Shown here: positions 26,395-37,747 of the stretch, in pieces | Layout of the letters: each line of letters starts with the position of its first letter | Position numbering within the stretch: position 1 is the first letter of the stretch | Source: Winslowiella toletana | GTDB lineage: Bacteria > Pseudomonadota > Gammaproteobacteria > Enterobacterales > Enterobacteriaceae | DNA: 64,000 nt | Reading direction: 5' to 3' | Assembly: GCF_017875465.1 (NCBI RefSeq) | Contig: NZ_JAGGMQ010000001.1 | Location: forward strand, 3,348,001 to 3,412,000 | Translations under genes and position numbers: made by a program | Notes under the pieces: generated by a model | Seen by the model: only the letters and a program-made list of their open reading frames with translations | Told to the model about the DNA's origin: nothing | Database searches by the model: none

Positions 26395-27840
26395 ATGAAA
26401 AAAACTACCTTAGTATTGAGCGCACTGGCTCTGAGCCTGGGTTTGGCGATGAATCCAGCAGTGACTCAGGCTGCCGAAACAGCCTCTTCTTCCACCCAGC
26501 AATTGCCAAGTCTGGCACCAATGCTGGAAAAAGTTATGCCTTCCGTGGTCAGTATTAACGTTGAAGGCAGTACCACCGTGCGTACGCCGCGCATGCCGCA
26601 ACAGTTCCAGCAGTTCTTTGGCGACAATTCACCGTTCTGTCAGGACGGCTCTCCTTTCCAGAGTTCGCCAATGTGTCAGGGCGGCGGCCAGGGCGGACAG
26701 GGACAGGATGGTCAGGATGGCGGCAATACGCAGCAGGAGAAATTCCGAGCGCTGGGCTCCGGCGTGGTGATTGACGCGGCGAAAGGCTATGTTGTCACCA
26801 ATAATCATGTGGTGGATAACGCCACGAAAATTCAGGTGCAGGTGAGTGACGGGCGTAAATATGACGCCAAAGTGATCGGCAAAGATCCACGTTCTGATAT
26901 CGCCCTGATACAGCTGCAGGACTTTAAAAACCTGACGGCGATTCAGCTGGCGGATTCCGATAACCTGCGCGTCGGTGATTATACCGTGGCGATCGGCAAC
27001 CCTTATGGTCTGGGCGAAACCGTGACCTCGGGTATTGTTTCGGCGCTGGGCCGTAGTGGCCTGAATGTTGAAAACTATGAGAACTTTATCCAGACCGATG
27101 CAGCGATTAACCGTGGTAACTCCGGCGGTGCGCTGGTTAATCTTAACGGTGAATTGATTGGGATTAACACTGCCATTCTTGCGCCGGACGGCGGCAATAT
27201 CGGTATCGGCTTCGCCATCCCAAGTAATATGGTGAAAAACCTGACCGCGCAGATGGTGGAATATGGTCAGGTGAAACGCGGTGAGCTGGGGATTATGGGT
27301 ACCGAGCTGAACTCCGAACTGGCGAAAGCGATGAAAGTCGATGCTCAGCGCGGCGCTTTTGTCAGCCAGGTATTGCCAAACTCTTCGGCGTCGAAAGCCG
27401 GGATTAAAGCAGGCGATGTGATTGTTTCGATCAATAAGAAACCGATCTCCAGCTTCTCTGCGCTGCGCGCCCAGGTGGGAACGCTGCCGGTAGGCAGTAA
27501 AATGGAACTCGGCCTGTTGCGTGACGGTAAACCGGTGACGGTGAATATTGAGCTGCAACAGAGTACGCAGAACAAAGTGGAATCTGCGACCATTTATGCT
27601 GGCATTGAAGGCGCCGATCTGAGCAATATTGCCAACAATAAAGGCGTTAAGGTCGACAATGTGAAGCCGGGTACGGCAGCAGCGCGCATCGGCCTGAAAA
27701 AGGATGACGTGATTCTCGGGGTGAACCAGCAGGCGGTGGCCAACCTTGGCGAACTGCGTAAGATCCTTGATAGCAAACCCGCTGTTCTGGCGCTGAATAT
27801 CCAACGTGGCGACAGCACTATCTACCTGGTAATGCAGTAA
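26395..27840 (+). CDS. degP: Periplasmic serine endoprotease/chaperone DegP
   Basis: Degrades or shelters misfolded envelope proteins. 481 residues from MKKTTLVLSALALSLGL with signal peptide cleaved after VTQA (residue 26). Catalytic triad His138, Asp168 and Ser243 (GNSGGAL). The LA loop is Gln/Gly-rich with two cysteines near 82 and 94. Two PDZ domains follow (about 280-370 and 385-475), ending in TIYLVMQ. An ATG eight codons upstream is rejected because the signal peptide begins at MKK. Followed by a terminator. Confidence 0.98.
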   Translation: MKKTTLVLSALALSLGLAMNPAVTQAAETASSSTQQLPSLAPMLEKVMPSVVSINVEGSTTVRTPRMPQQFQQFFGDNSPFCQDGSPFQSSPMCQGGGQGGQGQDGQDGGNTQQEKFRALGSGVVIDAAKGYVVTNNHVVDNATKIQVQVSDGRKYDAKVIGKDPRSDIALIQLQDFKNLTAIQLADSDNLRVGDYTVAIGNPYGLGETVTSGIVSALGRSGLNVENYENFIQTDAAINRGNSGGALVNLNGELIGINTAILAPDGGNIGIGFAIPSNMVKNLTAQMVEYGQVKRGELGIMGTELNSELAKAMKVDAQRGAFVSQVLPNSSASKAGIKAGDVIVSINKKPISSFSALRAQVGTLPVGSKMELGLLRDGKPVTVNIELQQSTQNKVESATIYAGIEGADLSNIANNKGVKVDNVKPGTAAARIGLKKDDVILGVNQQAVANLGELRKILDSKPAVLALNIQRGDSTIYLVMQ

Positions 27841-27850
27841 CTTCTGACCT

Positions 27851-27878
27851 GCCGGCGCTCAGGCGCCGGTACTTTTTC
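27851..27878 (+). terminator. degP terminator
   Basis: Seven-pair stem CCGGCGC/GCGCCGG with TCAG loop and a T5 tract, eleven bases after the stop codon. Confidence 0.85.
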
Positions 27879-28011
27879 GCACCATTCCTCGCTCTATTTG
27901 TGATACTCCCCGCAATTTTTACAGCCGGTTCACCTCTCTGTGCAGTTGCACAATGTGTCGCGCGATTCTCCCCGCTATGCTGAATATCCCTATGCTTTGC
28001 AGGAGTGTTTG

Positions 28012-29169
28012 ATGGCCACCTATCATCTGGATGCACGTCTGGCCCAGGAGATCGTCGCGCGCACGATGAAAATTATTGACAGTAATGTCAATGTGATGGA
28101 TGCGCGCGGGCGCATTGTTGGCAGTGGCGACCGTGAACGCATTGGGGAAATGCACGAAGGGGCGCTGCTGGCCCTGTCGCAAGCGCGGGTGGTGGATATC
28201 GACGAAGCGGTAGCGAAACATCTGCATGGCGTGCGGCCTGGTATTAATTTGCCGCTGCGAATTGATGGCGAGATCGTCGGCGTAATTGGTCTGACCGGCG
28301 ATCCGCTGACCCTGCGCCACTATGGTGAACTGGTCTGTATGACCGCCGAAATGATGCTGGAGCAGGCGCGTCTGCTGCATATGCTGGCGCAGGACAGCCG
28401 TTTACGTGAAGAGCTGGTGCTGAATTTAATCCGCAATGAAATCCTGTCGCCCGCCCTGAATGACTGGGCGCAGCGGCTGGGCATCGATCTTAATCAGCCG
28501 CGCGTTGTGGCGGTGGTGGAAGTGGACAGCGGTCAGCTGGGTGTCGACAGTGCGATGTCAGAGTTGCAGCAGCTGCAAACCCTGCTGACCACGCCGGAGC
28601 GTGATAACCTGATCGCCATTGTTTCGCTGACGGAGATGGTGGTGCTAAAACCGGCGCTGAATACCCATGGCCGTCACGATCAGGATGAGCACCGGCGGCG
28701 CGTGGAGCAGCTACTGTCGCGAATGAAAGAGAGCGGGCATCTGCGTATCAGAATCGCGTTGGGCAATTTTTTCACCGGGCAGGGCAGTATTGCGCGTTCA
28801 TACCGTACCGCGCATACCACCATGCTGGTGGGTAAACAGCGTATGCCGGATCAGCGCAGCTACTTCTATCAGGATTTAGTGCTGCCGGTGCTGCTGGATA
28901 GTTTACGCGGCGGCTGGCAGGCGAATGAGTTATCGCGTCCGCTGGCAAAACTGAAAGCGCTGGATAGCAACGGCTTACTGCGACGGACGCTGATTTCGTG
29001 GTTCAGTCATAATGTTCAGCCTTCGGCCACGGCAAAAGCGCTGTTTATCCATCGCAATACGCTGGAGTATCGTCTGAACAGGATCTCGGAATTGACGGGG
29101 TTAAATCTGAGTAATTTCGATGACAGGCTATTGCTGTATGTCGCGTTACAGCTCGATGAGCAGCCGTAG
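28012..29169 (+). CDS. cdaR: Sugar diacid regulator CdaR
   Basis: Transcription activator that senses glucarate, galactarate or glycerate and in E. coli induces the garD, garPLRK and gudPXD operons. 385 residues from MATYHLDARLAQEIV (AGGAG upstream). An N-terminal diacid-recognition domain (about 1-135) contains DARGRIVGSGDRERIG and LTGDP; a central GGDEF-like region follows; the C-terminal PucR-type helix-turn-helix is ATAKALFIHRNTLEYRLNRI. The target operons are not in this window. Confidence 0.95.
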   Translation: MATYHLDARLAQEIVARTMKIIDSNVNVMDARGRIVGSGDRERIGEMHEGALLALSQARVVDIDEAVAKHLHGVRPGINLPLRIDGEIVGVIGLTGDPLTLRHYGELVCMTAEMMLEQARLLHMLAQDSRLREELVLNLIRNEILSPALNDWAQRLGIDLNQPRVVAVVEVDSGQLGVDSAMSELQQLQTLLTTPERDNLIAIVSLTEMVVLKPALNTHGRHDQDEHRRRVEQLLSRMKESGHLRIRIALGNFFTGQGSIARSYRTAHTTMLVGKQRMPDQRSYFYQDLVLPVLLDSLRGGWQANELSRPLAKLKALDSNGLLRRTLISWFSHNVQPSATAKALFIHRNTLEYRLNRISELTGLNLSNFDDRLLLYVALQLDEQP

Positions 29170-29172
29170 GAA

Positions 29173-29200
29173 GAAGCGGGCGGCGCTAATGCCGCCCCGA
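29173..29200. terminator. Hairpin between convergent cdaR and yaeH
   Basis: GGGCGGC-GCTAAT-GCCGCCC stem with short flanks, located in the 35-bp gap. It resembles the REP arms elsewhere in the window but lacks the GTAG end, so it is more likely a terminator. Confidence 0.55.
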
Positions 29201-29204
29201 TAAA

Positions 29205-29597
29205 TTAACGTCCGTTACGAGTTAATTTTTCCAGATCTGATTCAATCTCGGTGATTTTATTCGATACCACGCTTTCCAGATGACGCAGATCGTGGAGAAT
29301 TTTACGCTTCAGATCCACTTCAACCTGGTCGCGCTGGCAAATCTGGTCCAGCTCGTCGATCACGTAGCGCAGGTTCGGGCTGATTTCCTGCACTTCTTTA
29401 TAACCCTGGCCGATACTGTCGCCGACCACAGTTTTACGCTGACGCGGATATTTAAATTTCACGCTCTTGGCGAAGAACTCACCTTTATCTTTGCGGAAAT
29501 AGATTTTCAGAATGTCGTTGTTGGCTTCCTGACGCAGGCTGTAGCGGTCGATATCGTCAGGTGAACTGATGCCGAGGCTTTTCAAATTGTCATACAT
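29205..29597 (-). CDS. yaeH: UPF0325 family protein YaeH
   Basis: Conserved enterobacterial protein of unknown function, 130 residues, very close to E. coli YaeH ([20 protein letters not shown] start). It is highly charged and predicted helical, with a C-terminal stretch likely to form a coiled coil ([21 protein letters not shown]). No signal peptide or membrane segment. Convergent with cdaR. Confidence 0.93.
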   Translation of the reverse strand: MYDNLKSLGISSPDDIDRYSLRQEANNDILKIYFRKDKGEFFAKSVKFKYPRQRKTVVGDSIGQGYKEVQEISPNLRYVIDELDQICQRDQVEVDLKRKILHDLRHLESVVSNKITEIESDLEKLTRNGR

Positions 29598-29933
29598 GAT
29601 ATTGATTCCTTTGTAAGTTGATGTCGATCCGGCTGCGCGTCGTGAATCCTGCGTTGTGCAGTGCTCGCAATCCTCATGGACTCAAGTCCACTGCGGTTGC
29701 TGCGCGCTTACGCCTTGTCTTCACTTAGCTCACTCGTTTCGTACTAATGCGATCAATGCCGTCACAGAAGTCGAAAGTGCAGAAACCGTCGTAGTGTGAT
29801 TAAGATTAACTGGCGCGGATTATCGTCTGAAATCTGAACAAATGCACCTGTTAATTCGCTACGCAAAACAGGTAATTGTGCGGGGAAGTGTAAAGAAAAG
29901 ATTACGGGCCACAGGGCGTGGCCCGCAGCATAA
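29598..29933. repeat. yaeH-dapD spacer with a repeat-like imperfect palindrome
   Basis: This 336-bp gap has no convincing gene. From about 29630 to 29750 it carries palindromic sequence centred on GCAATCCTCATGGAC-TCAA-GTCCACTGCGGTTGC (29668-29701), flanked by further GC-rich partial repeats (GGCTGCGCGTCGTG and TGCGCGCTTACGCC). It looks like an intergenic repetitive element rather than a promoter. The remaining sequence should hold the yaeH promoter and the dapD 3' end; no clear intrinsic terminator for dapD was seen. Confidence 0.45.
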
Positions 29934-30758
29934 TTAGTCGATGGTGCGCAGCAGTTCGTTGATGCCCACTTTGCCACGCGTTTTAGCGTCGACTTTCTTC
30001 ACGATTACCGCACAGTACAGGCTGTAGCTACCGTCTTTCGATGGCAGGTTGCCGGAAACCACCACCGAGCCAGCAGGTACGCGGCCATAATGCACTTCAC
30101 CGGTTTCGCGATCGTAGATTTTGGTGCTCTGACCGATATACACACCCATCGAGATCACCGCGCCTTCTTCAACGATAACGCCTTCAACGATCTCAGAACG
30201 TGCGCCGATAAAGCAGTTGTCTTCAATGATGGTTGGGTTAGCCTGCAGCGGCTCCAGTACGCCACCGATACCCACGCCGCCAGACAGGTGAACGTTTTTA
30301 CCGATCTGCGCGCAAGAACCCACGGTTGCCCAGGTATCTACCATTGAGCCTTCATCAACGTAAGCGCCGATATTAACGTAAGACGGCATCAGCACGGTGT
30401 TGCGGGCGATAAACGCACCCTGACGCACAGCCGCAGGCGGCACCACGCGGAAACCTTCTTTCTTAAAGCGCGCATCGTCGTAACCGGCGAATTTCATCGG
30501 CACTTTGTCGTAGTAGCGGCTTTCTGCGCCATCAATCACCTGATTGTCATTGATGCGGAATGAGAGCAGAACCGCTTTCTTCAGCCACTGATGAGTGACC
30601 CACTGACCGTCGATCTTTTCAGCTACGCGCAGCGCGCCACTGTCCAGCAGGCTAATTACCTGATTTACGGCTTCACGAGTCACGGTATCAGCGTTAGCTG
30701 GGGTGATGTCGGCACGGCGCTCGAAGGCGGCTTCAATAACACTCTGTAATTGTTGCAT
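29934..30758 (-). CDS. dapD: Tetrahydrodipicolinate N-succinyltransferase
   Basis: Succinylates tetrahydrodipicolinate on the succinylase route to diaminopimelate and lysine. 274 residues. An N-terminal helical domain precedes a left-handed beta-helix visible as hexapeptide repeats ([53 protein letters not shown]). Trimeric cytosolic enzyme. A REP pair separates it from glnD, a gap seen in E. coli without this element. Confidence 0.97.
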   Translation of the reverse strand: MQQLQSVIEAAFERRADITPANADTVTREAVNQVISLLDSGALRVAEKIDGQWVTHQWLKKAVLLSFRINDNQVIDGAESRYYDKVPMKFAGYDDARFKKEGFRVVPPAAVRQGAFIARNTVLMPSYVNIGAYVDEGSMVDTWATVGSCAQIGKNVHLSGGVGIGGVLEPLQANPTIIEDNCFIGARSEIVEGVIVEEGAVISMGVYIGQSTKIYDRETGEVHYGRVPAGSVVVSGNLPSKDGSYSLYCAVIVKKVDAKTRGKVGINELLRTID

Positions 30759-30787
30759 TAAATATAGTTCCTGTAATCAATCGTCTT

Positions 30788-30852
30788 GTAGGAGAGCCGT
30801 TATCGGCTCCCGATGCGCTGGTCAGCACGGGCGGCGATAACGCCGCCCCTAC
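30788..30852. repeat. REP pair between dapD and glnD
   Basis: Two opposed palindromes with GTAG/CTAC outer ends: GTAGGAGAGCCGTTATCGGC (30788-30811) and the complement-oriented GGGCGGCGATAACGCCGCCC (30829-30852). These are the two arm types found at five places in this window. GTAG is the tetranucleotide characteristic of REPs mobilised by RAYT transposases. Confidence 0.75.
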
Positions 30853-30878
30853 ATTGCATAGTAAAAATTGTGTCCGGG

Positions 30879-33533
30879 TCACACTTTATCGTTTGGATTA
30901 AGTGCCTCTGTCAACCGTTGTTGCAATACATCACGTAATTCGGCATCAAGTGCGCGCCGATCGCTGTTTGCCAGAATAAATAAATCCTCTACCCGCTCGC
31001 CGATGGTGCTGATACGCGCACCGTGCAGTGATACGCCGAGGTCCGAGAAAACCTCGCCCACGCGCGCCAGTAAACCGGGTTGATCAAGCGCAATCAGTTC
31101 CAGATAGGTGCGCCGGTCGGTGTGGGTTGGCAAAAAGTTAACCTCTGTATCGACGTTAAAGTGCTTCAGCCTCGCCGCCTGGCGTCGGGTACGCGGCGGC
31201 ACCCAGTTAGTCTGGGTAATTGCCTGCTCCAGCGCCTGACTGATCATCAGATGGCGATCGGCTGACAGTGGGCTGCCGTCCGGTTCCAGCACGATAAAGG
31301 TGTCCATCGCCAGCCCGTCGCGGCTGGTAAAGATCTGCGCATCATGCACGCTAAGATTGCGGCGATCCAGCTCACCGGCGACGGCGGCAAACAGGTAAGG
31401 GCGATCCGGACTCCAGATAAAGATCTCGGTGCCGCCGCGTGTGGCCTGCGGACTCACCAGCACCAGCGGCTTAGTTAAATCATGGTTCATCAGATGACGC
31501 GCATGCCACGCCAGCTGATTCGGCGTATGGCGCAGGAAATAGTCAGCGCGACAGCGCGACCAGATATCGTGCAGCGCCTCTTCATTGATATTATCCATAC
31601 GCAACAGCGCCAGCGCCTGCAAACGGTGATGGCGCACACGTTCGCGCAGATCCGGGCTGTTTTCGCTGCCGCGACGCAGCTGCTTTTCAGTCGCGAAAAA
31701 CAGTTCGCGCAGCAGGCTCTGTTTCCAGCTGTTCCATAAGTTTTCATTGGTGGCGCAGATATCGGCGACGGTCAGACAGACCAGATAGCGCAGGCGATTT
31801 TCATTCTGCATCACTTCCGCGAACTGCTGGATCTCGGTCGGATCCTGAATATCGCGGCGTTGCGCAGTGACCGACATCAGTAAGTGATGGCGCACCAGCC
31901 AGGCGACCAGCTGGGTTTCGCGCGAGTTAAGGCCGTGCATCTCGGCAAACTCCAGCGCGTCCTGCGCGCCAAGCACCGAGTGATCGCCGCCGCGTCCTTT
32001 GGCGATATCGTGAAACAGCGCCGCCATTAACAGCAGTTCCAGCTGCGGCAGGCGCGGCCATAGCTCGACACACAGTGGATGGCGCGGACGCGTCGCTTCA
32101 TCGGCAAAGCTTTCCAGCTTTTGCAGGACGCGGATGGTGTGCTCATCTACGGTGTAGGCATGGAACAGGTCAAACTGCATCTGGCCGACAATATTGCTCC
32201 ACTGCGGCATATATGCCCACAACACGCTGTGACGATGCATGGGCACCAGCGCGCGACTGACCGCGCCGGGGTGGCGCAGGATGGCGAGAAATAACTTACG
32301 CGCCTGCGGAATCATGCATAGCGGCTGTTTCAGATGGCGACGGGCATGGCGCAGCTGACGCAGGGTAGTGGAGTAGATGCCGGTAATATTCTGATTGCGC
32401 ACCATGGTATAGAACATGCGCATAATCGCTACCGGTTCACGCTCGAACAGGGTTTCATCGCGCAGATCGATCAAGCTGCCGCGCAGCTGAAAATCATCAT
32501 CAATCGCGCGGGGCTTTTCATCGGCGCCGAGCGCCAGAATCGCCTCGTCAAACAGCTGCAACAGCATCTGATTCAGCTCACTGATGCGACGCGTGACGCG
32601 GAAGAAGTCCTTCATCATCCGCTCCACCGGCTCGTTACCTTCGCCCTGATAGTTCAGGCGCTGAGCCACGGTGAGCTGGCGATCGAACAGCAGACGGTTA
32701 TCGTAACGAGTCAGCGTCAGATGCAGCGCAAAACGAATACGCCATAAAAAACTCTGGCACTCGTTCAGTTCATTGCGTTCGGCTTCAGTCAGAAAGCCAA
32801 AGTCGACCATTTCGCTCATCGAGGTGGCGCCAAAATGGCGACGCGCCACCCACAGCAGGGTATGGATATCGCGCAGGCCGCCCGGGCTGCTTTTTATATC
32901 CGGCTCGAGATTGTAGCTGGTGCCGTGATAACGTTTATGGCGCTCCTGCTGTTCTTCAATCTTGGCGGCGAAAAAGCGCGATGACGGCCAGAAGCCGTCG
33001 CTGAAAACGTTTTTCTGCATTTCAAGAAACAGCGCGACATCGCCGACCAGCATGCGTGATTCGATCAGGTTAGTGGCGACCGTCAGATCGGAAAGCCCTT
33101 CCAGCAGGCACTCTTCCAGCGTACGCACGCTGTGGCCCACTTCCAGTTTCAGATCCCACATCAGCGTCAGCAGCTCGCCGGTGCGTTGCGCTGCTGCTTC
33201 GTCCAGCGGTGTGCGGCTGAGGATCAGCACATCGATATCAGACAGCGGATGCAGCTCGCCACGGCCATAACCCCCGACCGCCACCAGCGCGATATCGCTC
33301 ATCACGTCAAAGCCGTAAAAACGCCACAGGCGGCGTAACAACCGGTCGATAAACAGGGTGCGGGCGTCGATCAGATCTTCAGCATCGGCGCCGGCATCAA
33401 AGGCATCGGCCAGATGCTGGTTAAACGCGTCCAGATACTGCTTCAGGGTTTCGCGGGTGAGTTGCGTATCGTCCCAGTGGGCCGGTGAGTCCGAAAGCCC
33501 GATATTTACGTTTTCTGTCACGCTATTGCTCAT
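30879..33533 (-). CDS. glnD: Bifunctional [PII] uridylyltransferase/uridylyl-removing enzyme
   Basis: Primary nitrogen sensor: uridylylates PII (GlnB/GlnK) when glutamine is low and deuridylylates when it is high. 884 residues. Order: nucleotidyltransferase domain with [17 protein letters not shown] (about 95-112), linker, HD hydrolase domain with [14 protein letters not shown] (about 465-480), then two C-terminal ACT domains (from about 705 and 815) that bind glutamine. Located next to map and in the same orientation, but a terminator-like hairpin separates them. Confidence 0.97.
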   Translation of the reverse strand: MSNSVTENVNIGLSDSPAHWDDTQLTRETLKQYLDAFNQHLADAFDAGADAEDLIDARTLFIDRLLRRLWRFYGFDVMSDIALVAVGGYGRGELHPLSDIDVLILSRTPLDEAAAQRTGELLTLMWDLKLEVGHSVRTLEECLLEGLSDLTVATNLIESRMLVGDVALFLEMQKNVFSDGFWPSSRFFAAKIEEQQERHKRYHGTSYNLEPDIKSSPGGLRDIHTLLWVARRHFGATSMSEMVDFGFLTEAERNELNECQSFLWRIRFALHLTLTRYDNRLLFDRQLTVAQRLNYQGEGNEPVERMMKDFFRVTRRISELNQMLLQLFDEAILALGADEKPRAIDDDFQLRGSLIDLRDETLFEREPVAIMRMFYTMVRNQNITGIYSTTLRQLRHARRHLKQPLCMIPQARKLFLAILRHPGAVSRALVPMHRHSVLWAYMPQWSNIVGQMQFDLFHAYTVDEHTIRVLQKLESFADEATRPRHPLCVELWPRLPQLELLLMAALFHDIAKGRGGDHSVLGAQDALEFAEMHGLNSRETQLVAWLVRHHLLMSVTAQRRDIQDPTEIQQFAEVMQNENRLRYLVCLTVADICATNENLWNSWKQSLLRELFFATEKQLRRGSENSPDLRERVRHHRLQALALLRMDNINEEALHDIWSRCRADYFLRHTPNQLAWHARHLMNHDLTKPLVLVSPQATRGGTEIFIWSPDRPYLFAAVAGELDRRNLSVHDAQIFTSRDGLAMDTFIVLEPDGSPLSADRHLMISQALEQAITQTNWVPPRTRRQAARLKHFNVDTEVNFLPTHTDRRTYLELIALDQPGLLARVGEVFSDLGVSLHGARISTIGERVEDLFILANSDRRALDAELRDVLQQRLTEALNPNDKV

Positions 33534-33563
33534 CTGCGCTCTCTCTTCAGCATCTCTCGGACA

Positions 33564-33590
33564 TAAAAAAACCGGCGACAGGGCCGGCTT
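33564..33590 (-). terminator. Terminator after map
   Basis: Read on the minus strand: a GC-rich GCCGG/CCGGC stem directly followed by seven T, in the 89-bp gap between map and glnD. The stem is short (five to six pairs), so read-through into glnD is possible. Confidence 0.6.
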
Positions 33591-33622
33591 TCAGGGGTGT
33601 TTACGCAGCGTGCTTCGCGGGA

Positions 33623-34417
33623 TTAACCCTCGTTCACTAATACGTTTTCGATGGTGTCATCTTTACGCAGCGTCAAAATTTCACAGCCGTTTTCTGTCAC
33701 CACAATAGTATGCTCATACTGCGCGGACAAGCTGCGATCTTTAGTTTTTACCGTCCAGCCATCTTTCATGCTGCGAATACGATAATCACCGGCGTTAACC
33801 ATCGGTTCGATCGTAAAGGTCATACCGGCCTGCAACACTACGCCGCCATCATCCGCATCGTAATGCAGTACCTGTGGCTCTTCATGGAAACCTTTGCCAA
33901 TACCATGACCGCAATACTCACGCACCACTGAGAAGTCCTGCGCTTCAACAAACTTCTGGATCTCACGACCCAGCGTACGCAGACGAATACCCGGCTTGAC
34001 CATGCGCAGCGCCAGATAGAGGCTCTCTTGCGTAATGCGGCACAGGCGCTCGCCAAGAATCGTCGGCGTGCCAGCGATAAACATCTTCGAGGTATCGCCG
34101 TGGTACTCATCTTTGATCACAGTGACGTCGATATTAACGATATCGCCATCCTTCAGCAGCCTTTCATCACTCGGGATACCGTGGCACACCACTTCGTTAA
34201 TCGAGATGCAGACTGACTTAGGAAAACCGTGATAGCCGAGACAGGCGGAGACCGCCTGCTGCTTATTGACGATATGGTCGTGACAAATGCGATCTAATTC
34301 AGCGGTACTGATACCCGGCTTAACATAGGGTTCGATCATCTCCAGCACTTCGGCTGCCAGACGGCCCGCCACGCGCATTTTTTCGATTTCTTCAGGGGTT
34401 TTTATTGAAATTGCCAT
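33623..34417 (-). CDS. map: Methionine aminopeptidase type I
   Basis: Removes the initiator methionine from nascent proteins; essential. 264 residues. All metal ligands are in place: Asp97, Asp108, His171, Glu204 and Glu235, plus substrate His79. Divergent from rpsB across 339 bp, the conserved enterobacterial arrangement. Confidence 0.98.
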   Translation of the reverse strand: MAISIKTPEEIEKMRVAGRLAAEVLEMIEPYVKPGISTAELDRICHDHIVNKQQAVSACLGYHGFPKSVCISINEVVCHGIPSDERLLKDGDIVNIDVTVIKDEYHGDTSKMFIAGTPTILGERLCRITQESLYLALRMVKPGIRLRTLGREIQKFVEAQDFSVVREYCGHGIGKGFHEEPQVLHYDADDGGVVLQAGMTFTIEPMVNAGDYRIRSMKDGWTVKTKDRSLSAQYEHTIVVTENGCEILTLRKDDTIENVLVNEG

Positions 34418-34535
34418 TAATTTTATCCGCTGTTGTCGTCATTTTCGACAATAATGTAGCTAGTGATACAATGTTAACAGCCCGTCCGGATGCTGCCAAA
34501 TAGTGATTGAATTGCAGCTGGCGGGATAACAATTA

Positions 34536-34565
34536 TTGGCGTCACAGGCGGCTTTATGGTATAAA
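34536..34565 (+). promoter_or_regulatory. rpsB promoter with GC-rich discriminator
   Basis: TTGGCG (34536-34541), 18 bases, TATAAA (34560-34565), followed by GCGCGCC. A GC-rich discriminator is typical of promoters repressed by ppGpp with DksA. The remainder of the 339-bp map/rpsB gap upstream holds the map promoter and nothing else recognised. Confidence 0.6.
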
Positions 34566-34571
34566 GCGCGC

Positions 34572-35482
<911 letters not shown>

Positions 35483-35513
35483 TTAAGGCTTGCTCTTAAC
35501 AGAGCCCTTATAA

Positions 35514-35635
35514 TACCCAAGAGCATTCAAGCTGCAACAAGGCGGCAACTGAACGAACTCTGGGAGCTTAGTTAACTAAGTGACCAGGGTGAGAGAAGGA
35601 AGCCAACGCCGTTGCAGCTTGAAGAGCGAAGGGTA
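35514..35635 (+). repeat. ERIC element in the rpsB-tsf intergenic region
   Basis: A 122-bp palindromic element bounded by TACCC and GGGTA, with inner CTGGGAGCTTAGTTAACTAA and GTGACCAGGGTGAG, close to the ERIC centre. The 303-bp gap contains this element, then the terminator-like hairpin and tsf leader. It is transcribed within the rpsB-tsf unit and so lies in mRNA. Confidence 0.85.
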
Positions 35636-35653
35636 TTTCAGATTGTGATCTGT

Positions 35654-35681
35654 AAGGGGCCTTAAGGCCCCTTTTATTTTT
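35654..35681 (+). terminator. Hairpin between rpsB and tsf
   Basis: AAGGGGCCTT/AAGGCCCCTT followed by TTTATTTTT. In E. coli a partial attenuator sits between rpsB and tsf; this one may likewise reduce but not abolish tsf transcription. Confidence 0.75.
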
Positions 35682-35785
35682 AAAGTCTGTTTTGCCGGGC
35701 CATCTGGCTGGCGGGGCAGAATAAATTTTCCGCAACAAGTCTCTTACTGCGCGCAGGCGCACAGGGACGAATCGAGGATTCTGGA

Positions 35786-36634
35786 ATGGCTGAAATTACC
35801 GCTGCATTGGTAAAAGAACTGCGCGAGCGTACTGGCGCGGGCATGATGGACTGCAAAAAATCGCTGACCGAAGCGAACGGCGACATCGAGCTGGCTATCG
35901 AAAATATGCGTAAGTCTGGCGCGATTAAAGCAGCGAAAAAAGCAGGCAACGTTGCTGCTGATGGCGTTATCAAAACTAAAATCGCTGGCGACTACGCTGT
36001 GATTCTGGAAGTTAACTGCCAGACTGACTTTGTTGCTAAAGATGGCGGTTTCCAGGCATTCGTTGATGAAGTTCTGGACGCAGCAGTTGCTGGTAAAGTG
36101 ACTGATGTTGAAGTGCTGAAGACCCAGTTCGAAGAGCAGCGCGTGGCGCTGGTTGCCAAAATTGGCGAAAACATCAACATCCGTCGCGTTGAAGTTCTCG
36201 AAGGTGAGCAGCTGGGCAGCTACCAGCATGGCGCGCGTATCGGCGTACTGATCTCTGCTACCGGCGCTGATGAAGAGCTGATCAAGCAGGTTGCCATGCA
36301 CGTTGCAGCAAGCAAGCCTGAGTTTGTCAACCCGGAAGACGTGTCTGCCGAAGTGGTTGAGAAAGAGCGTCAGGTTCAGCTGGATATCGCTATGCAATCT
36401 GGCAAGCCGAAAGAGATCGCAGAGAAAATGGTTGAAGGCCGTATGAAGAAATTCACCGGCGAAGTTTCTCTGACTGGTCAGGCATTCGTTATCGATCCAG
36501 CTAAAACCGTGGGCCAGGCACTGAAAGAGAAGGGTGCTACCGTGGTTAACTTCATCCGCTTTGAAGTGGGCGAAGGCATCGCGAAAGTCGAAAGCGACTT
36601 CGCAGCAGAAGTTGCGGCCATGTCTAAGCAGTAA
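35786..36634 (+). CDS. tsf: Elongation factor Ts
   Basis: Guanine nucleotide exchange factor that recycles EF-Tu. 282 residues, normal length. N-terminal UBA-like domain with [20 protein letters not shown], the TDFVAKD motif that inserts into EF-Tu, core domain, and the C-terminal module ending [14 protein letters not shown] precedes the ATG. Highly expressed codon usage. Confidence 0.99.
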   Translation: MAEITAALVKELRERTGAGMMDCKKSLTEANGDIELAIENMRKSGAIKAAKKAGNVAADGVIKTKIAGDYAVILEVNCQTDFVAKDGGFQAFVDEVLDAAVAGKVTDVEVLKTQFEEQRVALVAKIGENINIRRVEVLEGEQLGSYQHGARIGVLISATGADEELIKQVAMHVAASKPEFVNPEDVSAEVVEKERQVQLDIAMQSGKPKEIAEKMVEGRMKKFTGEVSLTGQAFVIDPAKTVGQALKEKGATVVNFIRFEVGEGIAKVESDFAAEVAAMSKQ

Positions 36635-36643
36635 GCATGGTTA

Positions 36644-36672
36644 AGGAACCGCCGAATGGCGGTTCTTTTTTA
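36644..36672 (+). terminator. tsf terminator
   Basis: Perfect eight-pair GAACCGCC/GGCGGTTC stem, GAAT loop, T6 tract. Confidence 0.9.
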
Positions 36673-36693
36673 TCTGGACTTCACGTTAGCTGT

Positions 36694-36749
36694 GGGCGGC
36701 GATAACGCCGCCCCTACAGATATCGTAGGGGAGTCGTTATCGGCTCCCG
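36694..36749. repeat. REP pair between tsf and pyrH
   Basis: GGGCGGCGATAACGCCGCCC followed by CTAC, then GTAGGGGAGTCGTTATCGGC and CTCCC. The two arm types face each other tail to tail across nine bases, the reverse layout of the dapD-glnD pair. Confidence 0.75.
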
Positions 36750-36881
36750 TTTCTGCCCAGCATAAAAAATTTAGCTCTACGCATTTTCAGTCTCATCCCA
36801 ATAGCAATTTATGCTGACTAAGCGGATGATACATCAGATTTTACTCTTCCAATTTGATGATAGCTTCCAGGAAAAATGACC

Positions 36882-37607
36882 ATGGCTACCAATGCAAAAC
36901 CTGTATATCAACGTATCCTGCTAAAACTGAGTGGTGAAGCACTGCAAGGTGCCGAAGGCTTTGGTATCGACGCAAGCGTTCTCGACCGTATGGCGCAAGA
37001 AGTGAAAGAGCTGGTCGAGCTCGGCATCCAGGTGGGCGTGGTGATCGGCGGCGGGAACCTGTTCCGCGGCGCTGGTCTGGCAAAGGCGGGTATGAATCGC
37101 GTTGTTGGCGATCATATGGGCATGCTGGCCACGGTAATGAACGGCCTTGCCATGCGCGACGCGCTGCACCGTGCCTATGTTAATGCGCGTCTGATGTCAG
37201 CGATTCCGCTGAATGGCGTGTGTGACAACTACAGCTGGGCTGAAGCTATCAGTTTACTGCGTAATAACCGTGTGGTGATTTTCGCTGCCGGCACCGGTAA
37301 TCCATTCTTTACTACCGACTCTGCAGCTTGTCTGCGTGGCATCGAGATCGAAGCCGACGTGGTGCTGAAAGCCACCAAAGTCGACGGCGTTTACTCTGCT
37401 GACCCGGTGACTAATCCGGACGCGACCCTGCATGATCAACTGAGCTATCAGGATGTGCTGGAGCGCGAACTGAAAGTGATGGATCTGGCGGCATTTACCC
37501 TGGCGCGCGACCATTCGCTGCCAATCCGCGTGTTCAATATGAACAAACCAGGTGCGCTGCGCCGCGTGGTGATGGGTGAAAAAGAAGGCACGCTGATTAC
37601 GCATTAA
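36882..37607 (+). CDS. pyrH: UMP kinase
   Basis: Phosphorylates UMP to UDP; hexameric amino-acid-kinase-fold enzyme activated by GTP and inhibited by UTP. 241 residues from the second ATG ([21 protein letters not shown]), aligned with E. coli; the ATG two codons earlier lies only three bases after the AGGA. Landmarks: [38 protein letters not shown] and [13 protein letters not shown]. Confidence 0.98.
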   Translation: MATNAKPVYQRILLKLSGEALQGAEGFGIDASVLDRMAQEVKELVELGIQVGVVIGGGNLFRGAGLAKAGMNRVVGDHMGMLATVMNGLAMRDALHRAYVNARLMSAIPLNGVCDNYSWAEAISLLRNNRVVIFAAGTGNPFFTTDSAACLRGIEIEADVVLKATKVDGVYSADPVTNPDATLHDQLSYQDVLERELKVMDLAAFTLARDHSLPIRVFNMNKPGALRRVVMGEKEGTLITH

Positions 37608-37641
37608 TATCAGTCACGGCGTAAAATAGGGTATATTCTGT

Positions 37642-37667
37642 GAGTGCGATGCCCTGTCTCGCACTCC
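37642..37667 (+). promoter_or_regulatory. Hairpin in the pyrH-frr intergenic region
   Basis: Eight-pair stem GAGTGCGA/TCGCACTC with no T run, about 12 bases after a TATATT that could be a frr -10 element. Possible leader structure or processing site. Confidence 0.35.
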
Positions 37668-37747
37668 ATTCAGGATTATCGAAGATTATTTAAACGGGTC
37701 TTAGCTGGCTAAGGCCTGCCTGGTAACCAGAATCCAAGGGTTCCAAC

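Noticed and set aside
26629..27804. Minus-strand open frame of 391 codons inside degP
   Set aside because: Mirrors degP, which is a complete, recognised gene; the translation has no recognisable domain.
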